From the NCBI GenBank assembly GCA_026874595.1, contig CM049314.1, forward strand, positions 72,804,300 to 72,868,299: a stretch of 64,000 bases of DNA. The letters are read 5' to 3'. The stretch comes from Sipunculus nudus. Lineage: Eukaryota > Annelida > Sipuncula > Golfingiida > Sipunculidae. A program made the position numbers and the translations under genes. Shown here piece by piece: positions 16,215 through 26,066 of this stretch (its first letter is position 1; every line of letters starts with the position of its first letter). The notes below the pieces were generated by a model. The model was not told the DNA's origin and did no database searches. It saw nothing but the letters and a program-made list of their open reading frames with translations.

Positions 16215-18413
16215 TCAATACATATCGCTACAAGGGGCGGAGGCATCAGATAACCGACCTATTAGCTCCATTTTTACGGGTGTGTATAATGAACAGAGCT
16301 CACCTGGGTTTGACACTGACCGCCCGTGTGCTCTGAACCGGTGCCGGTGAAGCTGGTTTACGAGTCGGGAGTCTGACATTGTGAACAAGGAGGCCTTGCT
16401 GGCAAGATCAAAGTCCAGGACGAGGGATTCCAGGTACCTCCGGATCTCGTAACGCCGCCATGTTCGGCGCATAAACTCCCCCTCGGTGTTATGCGTCCGG
16501 GCGATAAAAAGTGGAATCAAACAGGCAACAAGGACGACGAATCCAGCGACAGCGCCCTCTATTGTCCGCGCGAAGTATTCACCTGGCGGGCGGAATGTTA
16601 CGATGGTGAACAGAACTAGTCCAATGAACACAACAGTGATGAATAAACGCATGATGACGCGTAGAAGGTGGCGCCGCCTGTCGACCAATTGATCGCAGAT
16701 ATCTTGGAACTGATGACGTAACACGCGTGCACAGTTATCCTTGTGGAATAACACCAGCAGGTGAGCGGCGTTCTTTCGGGAGAGCCTTTGACGCGAAGGC
16801 TCGACGTTCTTCACTTTGTTTGTCTGCTCCGTGCCGGAGTCGCCCCCTGGTGACGGGTCAATTCCGTACGTTTCATATTCAAAGGCCACCGTTGCCTCTT
16901 CAAAATGCAGATACTCATCATAAAGCAGATGTTTCATCTGGATGTAGGGTTCCTTTATCTTACAGTAGGTATGGCAAACGTAGTACATGAGGAGAAAAGC
17001 TGCGATGAAATACGGGATTGTGATGTCAGCGGTCAGGAGAACTGACGTCAGACAGTAGACAAATATATGAATGGCCGGGTAGATAACAGCCGCCACAAAC
17101 AGTACGCTGATCACTGTATGCAACATGGCGATGAACACCGCCATGACAGTCAGACAGCACGAGTACTTGCTGGCCCGGGTCTGTGTCAGCTTCTTGGGAC
17201 GTTTTTCAGGATTTGGACAGAAGGCCAAGGTGAACGCACATATCAAATCAATTAAAAGCTGCGCATATACCGCTATCACAAGGGCAAGTCCGACACCCTT
17301 CGGCCAAAGATAGGGTTTAATTCGAGTCCAGGCAATCGGGATACTGCGCAAGTTAAAAGCGATCTCGTAGCCGTTTCTTAACAGATCCAGCGTGCTTGCC
17401 TTAGGGCCGTAATAGTAAGGGATAGCCAGGTTAATTAATAGCAGAAGTGTCGCTCCCCAAATAATGAGCCGCATGGCTGGGAAAAATTTTGCAACACGTT
17501 TTGATCCGCCAAGGAAGACCCAAAGGTCACAAAAGGTGATTCCTCCCCCACGCGGCAGTAGATCTTCCTCTGTGAGAGCGATCCAATGGTCACGTGACCC
17601 AGGGCGACCTTGAAGGATGAAGGTCACGTAGTGACTGGGACTGAAACCAAAGTAGGTTCTCAACCAATCCCAAGTGCGGTTCTTTCTCGCAAACAACAAC
17701 AAAGAAAACCTCTTCCATCCAAAATACGCGAAGTAAAATAACACAGAAAATATAATGGCAAGGGCCATTTGCACTTCTTTCAGCTTATAACGGCTGTTGT
17801 AGTAAACATGATCGCAAAAGTAGTCTCCTCGTTTGTGTTCCTCCGCAGTGCTTTTACTACAACATTTCATGCCCACCACCACGGGTGGTGTACTTTCGAA
17901 CGCAGGATGTATGTATGCGCTGCGGCAAATAGACCCATCCCCATCGTACGACGAGAGGTCAGAGGTCGAATCGAATGTGAGATTTGTAATGATCAATCGA
18001 GCAACTGCTTGTTCCAGACATCCTTTTGTTAATGCTTTGAGGCACGTATCTGACCCCGTCATATCGACCTTGACCTCTGACACGCTTAAGGTCAATAATC
18101 CCAAGGATGCGACGTCATAATCCAGCGGTAGTTCTAGTAGAAAGCGTCCTCTTGGAGTCACCCAGGCCCATAGCGACGGGTCAAAGGTATCGTTTAGGCT
18201 CTGCGCCTCACGAAACTCTGACAGGTTACTCTGACCAAAGTCAAACCGGAAGTATATTAGAGAGGAAGAATGGTCGTATCTGTACTTCCGGTATAACTGT
18301 TGCGCAGACTCCCAGTTTTCCGCTCTCAAGTCACAGGGGTCACATGTTGCAGAAATACTGTGGACCTGCCACCAGAGGAGTGTAAGCAAAGCCAAAGCCT
18401 TGCTGAGCCCCAT
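16215..18413 (-). CDS. Multipass membrane protein with signal peptide, single coding exon, 732 residues, unassigned family
   Basis: Uninterrupted ORF. A start at 18413 is preferred because its first ~22 residues (MGLSKALALLTLLWW then QVHSISA) form a good signal peptide, and because TTTCTATTTCCAG just upstream looks like the 3' end of a 5'-UTR intron; another in-frame ATG lies at 18440. An extracellular head of about 190 residues follows, with some eight cysteines (two in CDPC near residue 25) and N-glycosylation sequons (NLS, NDT, NLT). About eight hydrophobic segments lie near residues 214-231, 315-333, 374-396, 421-444, 447-464, 467-480, 585-607 and 619-638, with a long hydrophilic loop at about 485-585 and a basic cytoplasmic tail. 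The architecture of signal peptide, ectodomain, multiple TMs and loop resembles STRA6-like retinol-transporter proteins in outline only; I see no diagnostic motif. The coding quality is high (long and GC-richer than the flanks). Confidence 0.85.
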   Translation of the reverse strand: MGLSKALALLTLLWWQVHSISATCDPCDLRAENWESAQQLYRKYRYDHSSSLIYFRFDFGQSNLSEFREAQSLNDTFDPSLWAWVTPRGRFLLELPLDYDVASLGLLTLSVSEVKVDMTGSDTCLKALTKGCLEQAVARLIITNLTFDSTSDLSSYDGDGSICRSAYIHPAFESTPPVVVGMKCCSKSTAEEHKRGDYFCDHVYYNSRYKLKEVQMALAIIFSVLFYFAYFGWKRFSLLLFARKNRTWDWLRTYFGFSPSHYVTFILQGRPGSRDHWIALTEEDLLPRGGGITFCDLWVFLGGSKRVAKFFPAMRLIIWGATLLLLINLAIPYYYGPKASTLDLLRNGYEIAFNLRSIPIAWTRIKPYLWPKGVGLALVIAVYAQLLIDLICAFTLAFCPNPEKRPKKLTQTRASKYSCCLTVMAVFIAMLHTVISVLFVAAVIYPAIHIFVYCLTSVLLTADITIPYFIAAFLLMYYVCHTYCKIKEPYIQMKHLLYDEYLHFEEATVAFEYETYGIDPSPGGDSGTEQTNKVKNVEPSRQRLSRKNAAHLLVLFHKDNCARVLRHQFQDICDQLVDRRRHLLRVIMRLFITVVFIGLVLFTIVTFRPPGEYFARTIEGAVAGFVVLVACLIPLFIARTHNTEGEFMRRTWRRYEIRRYLESLVLDFDLASKASLFTMSDSRLVNQLHRHRFRAHGRSVSNPGELCSLYTPVKMELIGRLSDASAPCSDMY

Positions 18414-18425
18414 AGCTGTACCTGG

Positions 18426-18440
18426 AAATAGAAAGAACAT
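18426..18440 (-). promoter_or_regulatory. Probable 3' splice site of a 5'-UTR intron
   Basis: On the minus strand the pyrimidine-rich TTTCTATTTCCAG ends 13 bases before the preferred ATG at 18413. This implies a non-coding first exon further right, beyond or within the MITE at 18458-18620. It also argues against the ATG at 18440, which lies inside the splice site. Confidence 0.5.
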
Positions 18441-18457
18441 TTTATGTGATGTTTATA

Positions 18458-18620
18458 CAGTAAAACCTCGATACTGCGACCATCAAAGGGACCCCGACAA
18501 AGTGGTCGCATTTTCGAGTTGGTCGTCTAAGCGAAATCTTATATAAGGAGCAAAAAATATAATCGGGACCGTAAACATGTGGTCGTTGTTTTGAGGTGGT
18601 CGTCAGGCGAGGGTTTACTG
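18458..18620. mobile_element. 163-bp TA-flanked MITE
   Basis: Starts CAGTAAAACCTCG and ends with CGAGGGTTTACTG, its imperfect reverse complement. It is flanked on each side by the dinucleotide TA. Inner parts also mirror each other (ACTGCGACC; GGTGGTCGTC). It is too short to encode anything. The TA target and CAGT termini fit the Tc1/mariner style of nonautonomous element. Confidence 0.8.
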
Positions 18621-18991
18621 TATAAAGGATAGGTATTAATAGTTGCTATCACTTGATTCTCGGTTGCGTGGTTTATCAGGTTACCAACGGATAACTAGAA
18701 AGTGGTCCGAGACCACAACCTCCGACAGGATCCGAATCAAACTTCAATGAGTGCTACACAGAAAGGCGTCACAATTAACCTACTCCATGGTGGATCACAG
18801 GTCAGCTCCAGAACAAAGGCGATCACTAATACCAGTGAATGGCCATGGCCATCTCTCACAATGGTAAGGAGCGTTAAACTAAAATATGTTTTAGTGATCT
18901 TGATTGAATTGATCGTTCCTTGGATTTTATCCTAACTGTTCGTAAATTTCATTCATACCCGTTCATTACTTCTTTTGAGTAAAGATGCATA
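18621..18991. other. Short spacer between two TA-flanked elements
   Basis: About 370 bp between the 163-bp MITE and the proposed left end of the 6-kb element. It may contain the transcription start of the membrane-protein gene. No motif can be called. Confidence 0.3.
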
Positions 18992-19485
18992 CACTGTAAA
19001 AGCTGAGGACATGTTTCGTGTTTTAATGAGAAACACCAGCTTGTCCCACTTTTCGAAACATGTCTTTCGTGATTTGCCGTTTTACACTGATATAGCCGTT
19101 TTAAATATGTGTAAAACATGGTTTGGAATCAAAACACGTTTTAAAAAGATGACGTTTCTATATTAAACATGTTTCTCCAAAACATGTTTTCAAGAGAAAC
19201 AGGTTGAGACACCAAAAGATTGAGACATGTTTCATGCAACATGTTTTAAAAGTCAAACATGTCATCCTTTAACGTGTCTTGAGACGCGTTTCAGACATCT
19301 CGGTTTTAAAACACCAGCGACCTGAAACATGTCATTGTCTCGTTTTTCGAAACACCAAAAAGACGTTTTAAAAGCTGACGTGTCTTAAGACGCGTTACAG
19401 ACGTCTCGGTTTTAAAACACCTGTGGCTTAAAACATGTAGTTATCTCACTTTTCGAAACACCGAGAACACGTTTTAAAAGCTAAA
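18992..19485 (+). repeat. Left subterminal repeat block of the 6-kb element
   Basis: Dense array of irregular copies of AAACATGTTTTAAAA, GAAACACCAG and GACGCGTTTCAGAC-type words. Part of it recurs internally: AAGACGCGTT...AGACGTCTCGGTTTTAAAACACC appears twice, near 19280 and 19390. Confidence 0.7.
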
Positions 19486-21329
19486 AACTCAGGATAAAAT
19501 TGTTTATTGATGCAAGTTAACGCTACGTGATACTTTGATTGCTGCATCTATCAATATACATCTGCCAACATACTTTATAATGTGAATCATCATATGAACA
19601 AAAGCTGAAGCCATTTCGCTAATTGTGTGGCTTGTATATGCCGAACGGAAGTACATGCATGGATACAAAAACTCAAAGAACAAACCTAAACAGAATTCCC
19701 TTCATAATTATATTTCTGATTTTCTTTAAACTAATCTATATTGAAAAGCTTTTGAGCCCATAACAAAGTAAATGTTTTAAATACTGATGCATCATAAGAA
19801 TTAAACATTTACCTCAAAATATTTCATGGCAATAATAACTGATGGTTTTTATGAAGTGTGGAGAAATTACTTAATATGGATGCAAATTAAACATATGTTA
19901 TAGTTGCTTCTTGCAAGGATGAAAATCTTAACAGTTATAAGAATGGTAAGACTGTTATCTACCTTTGACTAACTCTATAAATAAAAAAAAGATAAAAGAA
20001 GAAATATTAAGATAGAGTAAGATAATTTTAAGTGTATCAATTTATCTTTTGCAAAGACTGTCCTATGAAAGAAATGTTGCATCTGAACTACTTTGATTTA
20101 TGAAGTTGAAATAAGCTTGAATTAATAATCCATTTGTGTAAACAAACTTGTTCAATACTACAAACAAACTAATCATATCAGCATGTAACGCCTAATAAAC
20201 ACCATACATTCACCTTAAAAACTCTGTGATTCTTCTTAAAGACATGCCTTAATTGTGGTTAGTAAATTCACTATAAATATTTAAATATTCACTTGGTTTT
20301 TATGCTGTAATATATCTAAACTGAGGGCAACAGTTTCTAAAATACTACACATCAGGACAAAGATATTTCATATCAATCACTTCTGTTTAACCCCAAAGTA
20401 CTTTTTACATTAGAAGTCACATGAATTGTTGGCCATATATTCACCTTAAGAAAGTACTTTCAGGATGCAAAAGATAAAAAAACTAGTCAGTGTAAAACAA
20501 GAGATGTACTCTAGTGTGATGTATAAACTGATGTAACAGCATCCATATACTTTCAAGGTGTAAATGAAAAAAACATCAAGAAAGAACACTGAATTTATTT
20601 CAAGTCTGTTTTATTTTGAGCTGTCGAGTGAATATAAAAGACAGTACTTTCAGGTAGAAAATGAAAAATAGTGTAAAACTTAATCTGTTCAAAGGAAGCA
20701 TTACTGATTTTCTAATATAAAAAAGGGTTACATTTCACGGATCGTTTTTACCTGCGGCTGTTAGTTTTTCGTTGATTTACTTTATATCACTATGCTCATA
20801 CCAAAGTAAAACATCAATCTAACTGACAAACTTTACAAAATGTGAAATAATAGAATTGTAATATGCTTTACCAATGTAGAGTGTTTAATGTTTTTGGAGA
20901 AAAAAAGCCTGAACAACTCCTAATAACATTCACATACCAGAAATTAGGCCCTTATTCAATATAAAATTGCAATTTCAGCACTGTTGCAAACTACTTATAA
21001 CACAGCTTTGTATCACACTGTAGTCTACAGCATCAGATATTTTAGGATAGAGTTGTAATGAATTAATTTTAGTATAGCCACAAGCTCCTTTAACCTGTAG
21101 ACTTGTCCTTCATGGGAACTTCTTCTTCAAGGCATTTTTCTTGAAGCAAATTCAACATTTGCATGTTGGGTACTAAATATGTGAGGTTAAGGATGTAATA
21201 CCATCCAAGAAAAAGAAAGCACATCTACAACACATATCCTTCCTTGATCAGATTGATCTGTTTCCATCTCCCAAAATAGCGCTTGTTCTGACCATTCCTT
21301 TATCAACAATGAAAACTGAACTCGGTTCC
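19486..21329. other. AT-rich stretch without exons
   Basis: No open frame of note on either strand. If the gene at 21330-24643 is real this is its 3' UTR and downstream flank. AATAAA-type signals occur on the minus strand, for example within 20585-20615. Confidence 0.35.
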
Positions 21330-24300
21330 TTACTGGTATCTGATGTCAGAGAGTCTTGTGATACTTTCTCCTGAAAAAAAAGAAAGAAAAAATCTCTGTG
21401 AATGCATCAAGCAATAGTGGTCACTTTCCGAGTCAACTGGGCTCCACTAACGGAGCTTTCTGTGTCAATCATCTGTTAAAAGGGCATAAACCTGATTGTT
21501 AGGCCTAGCATAATCAAACTTGGAAATAGAATTTTATATTTCGCTGATCACAAATTTTGAGGAAGTGTTTGCATGCATAATATGATGTCTGTTAACCAAT
21601 ATCTAAGGAATTGCTGCAGATCTGAGCACCTAATTTTACAGGATAATGATCATTTGAACTACAAACAGTGCCACCTATGAAAGCCTTTTTTCTGTGAGCT
21701 GGGGCTGAAAGGGGCCCTAGAGTCTGAACAACCGTAACCAATCACTCTGTGCCTAATTAGGAATTAAGTATATAAGGTTTTAAAGTATATCTGCTTATCA
21801 CAGCAAATCTGAGATAAGTCTTTAATTATTTATTACAGTAGGGCTCTATAGCCAGAGCAGGCATTGTTCTGGCAAATATGATAAAGGACTTGCTAACACA
21901 ATATACATTTCAAGAACAAATTATATATTACATACTGAAGATTCATACAGAGGTATCACCAAGTCAAACATGTAAATGTTTTGCTTTGTTACAAAGCTAC
22001 CTGTGTAAGAACTTCATACTGTGTTCATAGCAATGAGTACTCAACTGAAACTTGGGGTAAAGCCTACCAGGTCCACGAGTACCCATTGCTAACCCTCCTG
22101 TGATCCATAATGGTATATTTCACTTTCCCATATGTAAACCACTCTGTGGTAATGCCACTTATGCATGCCTACAGCTGAAATGGTATTTCAAGTTCACAAT
22201 TTTATTTCATTGCTACCTATAACCATGTTCTATTTAAAAGGATGAAAGACCCCCTGAGCCTCTTGAACATTTCAAATTCAGCCTAGTATCATGGCTCGTG
22301 GGCAATGTGTATGATCTAGTGTTACTCCCAATGTGTTTGTGCTCGCAAAGAAGAATTAATCTCATGAGTCATTTCAGTTGATTCACTTTGTAATGAGGCA
22401 AATAAACTACATAGCATAAAATCTATCAATTTTGGATTTGTTCCTTCCACCCATGCATATTGATTATACATAGCAACAAAAGATGGGGCTCTGTTTTACT
22501 AACGACAATGTAGAAAAAAGGTTGGGCTGGTCTAGGAGGTATGTCGATATATTATATTGGCTCAATAGGCAAAGGAAAGTTTGCAATGAATACATGTAAG
22601 AAGACAACTGTGAAATCAAAGATTTAAGTTTCTATCATAATTTATAAAACAGTTAAGGTTAATACAATTGCTAGAATTCAAATGACATAATGCAAATACA
22701 GATCCTATATCAACTGAAAAGGCACTCATACTCTAGTCCCCCCCCCCCCCCCCCCACACACAATACAATGAAAAACTGAAGGACACACAGATGGACGACC
22801 GGACAGATGGCCGACTGACGCTGGACCATCCTATAGCTCAGTTGACTATAGATAAGGAGTCCATTAATGGCAGTATGGGGGCAATAAAACATGTTTAGTG
22901 AAAATGTAACAGAGAAACATTAAAGTGAATAAGAGTAAATTTTTGTGTGTGGAATTTGTGGACAAAATGACTTACCAATGTTTTCATATGACTGCTTAGC
23001 CCTTTCAGAACTGGTAGGACAGACAGGCATGTAGGAACCTGCAGCTTCCTCTATTATTTGTTTGTAAACAGCAAGAACCCTTGATTTGTCATTCCCATTC
23101 AGCAAAGATGCAATAGGCCCATAGAATTTAGGTAAGTATGCTGGATATGGAATTTCAGGCAGTTTCTTCAAGTGCTCATTTGATGCTGTCACAGCAAGAC
23201 TTGGCCCTGCTTTGGGGAAGTGACTTGGTTCAGATTGAAGTATGTTATCTCCAAACACCAGTACAACAGTGAATCATTTGAATAAAATTATGACAGTTTA
23301 AGTCTTGTTAATCGTAATGACAGTATAAAGTGTAGGAATGGACAGAGAGAAACAGATATGATCATTTTATTTTATAAGACAATTCCATCCCAATCATAAA
23401 TAATCCTTATCTGCTACATTTATCTTCAGGCGCGGACCCAGAGGGAGGGTTTTTGGGGTTCAGTCCCCCCCCCCCCCCCCCCCGCTCTCAACCACCTTTT
23501 TTTAGACAAAACTTATACATGGCAGTGGATTTGAGGGTCGAGCCCCCTCCCCCCCCCCCCCCCCCCCCGCTCTTAAAATGTACTTGAAAAATCAAGTTCT
23601 AGTCTGAGTACTAAGCTGTGCTTGTACCCGGTGCTTAACCTGTCAAGCCTGTCAGTTGTCCAAGTGAGCAGGCCACAGCTTAAACACAGTTGTTTCAGTC
23701 AGCAGGGTATACATATATAACATTTTCACTGCTGGCCTTGTATTCAGCCTTGCAGGACTACAAAAATGGGTATGTTCATTGGGCCTTTTTATGAAACAAG
23801 GGAAACAGATGTCTCATAAATTGTCATTTCCTTGCAAATACTGAAATATTACAAAATTCTCCATATGGACTTTGGCATACCTGGACTATGGTACATTATA
23901 TTACACGAGGAGGGGTCCCCTGGTAGAATGGGTGTGAGGATGGGAGCCCCCCCCCCCCCTTCCCTTTATTTTATATCAGTGTAAAAACAAAGGAATAGTT
24001 CCACCATTGCTTGGAAGAAGGTGCTTCACAAGATGAAAATAAACCAAAATCACCACAGCTGGTATCTTGTCCTCCATGGCACAGTTACTTACATATTAAT
24101 TGGATTCCTGATCTTGAGATTGCAGGTTTGAATCCTAATTAGAATGAATTCTTGTATTCATTGATAACTCATTTTAATATGAATGGTATAATTGCAGGGA
24201 TGTCTGGTAATATGCAAGGGAGTTAAATATATGATAACAAACACCAAACTTCTTTAATTTTAATGTTCCAAAATGTAGACCAGATGCTGGACACGCATCC

Positions 24301-24474
24301 ACAAGTAGGCTTACTGGGCAGTAGTTTCATGTGCTGTCTGCTTGATAAATCAAGTTTAAAACAGAGCCACAACTTGGTCCGGGGGGGGGGTGTTGCTATA
24401 TCTATTGATAATAACTGACCACTTTTAAAAAAATATTTTTGCACCATATTATGTAGTAAATTAGGTAAGTAATG

Positions 24475-24526
<52 letters not shown>

Positions 24527-24643
24527 CAATGTGTTTTCATGTTATGACCACATTTCAAGTACTCATACGAACCATATAAATATAAATCGCAATTAATAAA
24601 TACTAAGCCTACCTTTCAACCGCATCTCAATCGCAGATTGCAT
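21330..24643 (-). CDS. Candidate three-exon gene for a 114-residue protein, unrecognised
   Basis: Exons, minus strand: 24643-24613 (starts MQSAIEMRLK), 23248-22976 and 21370-21330 (ends SDIRYQ, TAA). Junctions: AAAG|GTAGGC, TTTGGAG|ATAAC, ATTG|GTAAGT and TTTTTTTTCAG|GAGAA. Both introns are phase 1 and phases agree. The middle exon is the best evidence: a 91-codon open stretch with a good donor, reading PEIPYPAYLPKFYGP and then RVLAVYKQIIEEAAG. No domain was recognised; there is no signal peptide or membrane span, so it would be a soluble, Pro/Tyr-rich protein. Weak points: the second acceptor lacks a good pyrimidine tract, and an out-of-frame ATG lies upstream in exon 1, whose frame stays open further 5'. 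The gene lies wholly inside the candidate 6-kb inverted-repeat element, so it could be element cargo or a host gene. Confidence 0.5.
22735..22850. repeat. Poly-C run plus fragment of a dispersed 'TCAACTGAGCTATAG' repeat
   Basis: A C-run at about 22739-22756 is followed by a fragment (minus strand) with CAACTGAGCTATAGGATGG and a CCGTCGTCC-like stretch. The same motif appears at 32235. It lies in the intron between exons 2 and 3 of the 114-residue gene. Confidence 0.65.
23430..23575. repeat. Dispersed poly-C repeat, 'ggcgcggaccca' type
   Basis: GGCGCGGACCCAGAGGGAGGG leads into two long C-runs (about 23466-23483 and 23548-23569) separated by about 65 bp, with similar sequence preceding each run. 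Shorter relatives occur at 23949-23959, 52709-52730 and 53283-53300. Confidence 0.7.
24477..24524. repeat. (TA)n microsatellite
   Basis: Uninterrupted TA dinucleotides, about 24 units. Confidence 0.97.
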
Positions 24644-24844
24644 GCCTCCGGCAGATTTCTTTCTTGCCCACTGACACACTTTCGGCCTATCGATGGTTGC
24701 ATGAGGCGTTATTTTAGTTTCTTCCGTGACTTTGAAAGGCAGCGGAAAAAAACAGTTGCAGCGTTCCTTCAGACACTATTTTTTCCTTCCGAGACTACTC
24801 CCGCCCGTTATTGAAAAGGAAAAATATAACGCCCGTTGTGACTT

Positions 24845-25044
24845 ATGTCGCACCAGAAAACGCGTGTAAAACACGTTTGAGACGTGTTTACCTCTTGTAA
24901 ACACGTTTCTGGTGTTTCGATCATGGAAAATTTTCACGAGCTGAGCGCCTGGTGTTTTGAAACATGTCTATTGTTAAAACGTGTTTCTATATGAAACACT
25001 ACCATGGATTTTAAAACACATGCGAAACGGCACTTTTTAGAGTG
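24845..25044 (-). repeat. Right subterminal repeat block of the 6-kb element
   Basis: Mirror-orientation counterpart of 18992-19485, containing AAACACGTTTTAAC, AAACATGT and GAAACACCAG words on the minus strand. It ends at a TA dinucleotide. It lies about 200 bp upstream of the proposed first exon and would therefore include that gene's promoter. Confidence 0.65.
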
Positions 25045-25046
25045 TA

Positions 25047-26010
25047 CAAACAAATCAACAAACCAAGTAATAAATCTAGGAAATACAAGGTATCTCGTAA
25101 CCTGGTGTTCTTGATAACTAGGCTGGATGATTATCGAATCAGAAGATAGGAGATTCATCCATGGAAAATCCCGATATGCCTTATTAGCCACGACCACATA
25201 GTAATGAATAATTCGTAAATCACATGTGGCGCAACCTGGAGGGAAATTACCAAGGTGAATGACAATCTGGAAGCACAAAACATTGCGGCAGTTGGATACC
25301 GAATTCAGCAAAAGCAAAATATTACTGGTAGAACTTATGACGACAGAAGATTGTGACCTTCGACATAAAGTGGGAGAATGTGAACCAGGCGAGGGAACGA
25401 GTGGCTAATAATCGGGATTTACCGTAATAAGCTACAATAATTATGTTGTATTGAAAATATGTGACGCTATGGAGGACAAAAGGAAGAAAAGATACAGAAC
25501 ACAACATACGAAGACATTCTGGAAATAATGGCAATAATATTTTCTATAGTAGTTCAGCTATATGTAATAATTCCACAATGACATATCATGTAGTCCCTTT
25601 ATAACTTCGGGTCGAATCACTGCGGTTACCCATGGTCTCTCTGTTAAGCGGGGATGATTGCTAGTGTATAGGTACATGTGTCAATAGGTACACGGGTATA
25701 CTTGTACACTTGTTTATGTCAGAGAGTCACCAGTGCGTGTAAAACCAAGTCCGCTCCCAGGCTCACTATTGACGGAACATGAATACAGGCTCAGCGAGAC
25801 CGGGTCACTCTATATAATAACACCTGATCACGCAATGGGTATTCTGTATAAGATATTGTAATGGCGCAAAGTTCTGGAGCAAGAACAACAACAGTATGGG
25901 AACTTCTTATACTTATGGTGTATGTGCGTGCATAATACATATCTATATTGTATGTGTGTAAGCGATAATATATATATATATATTCATTATGGTGTTCTCG
26001 TATCCATCTG

Positions 26011-26066
<56 letters not shown>

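Larger units (their letters stand above)
18992..25044. mobile_element. Candidate 6.05-kb TA-flanked element with inverted, internally repetitive ends
   Basis: The left end reads CACTGTAAAAGCTG and the right end, reverse-complemented, CACTCTAAAAAGTG; each is flanked by TA (18990-18991 and 25045-25046). Both ends are followed by several hundred bases (left about 490, right about 200) rich in the same words in mirror orientation: AAACATGTTTTAA, GAAACACCAG and TTTTAAAACA. The ~5.3-kb interior is unrelated to the ends and contains the candidate gene at 21330-24643. No recognisable transposase was found. The alternative is two independent copies of a short repeat that happen to face each other around a host gene. 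Confidence 0.45.
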
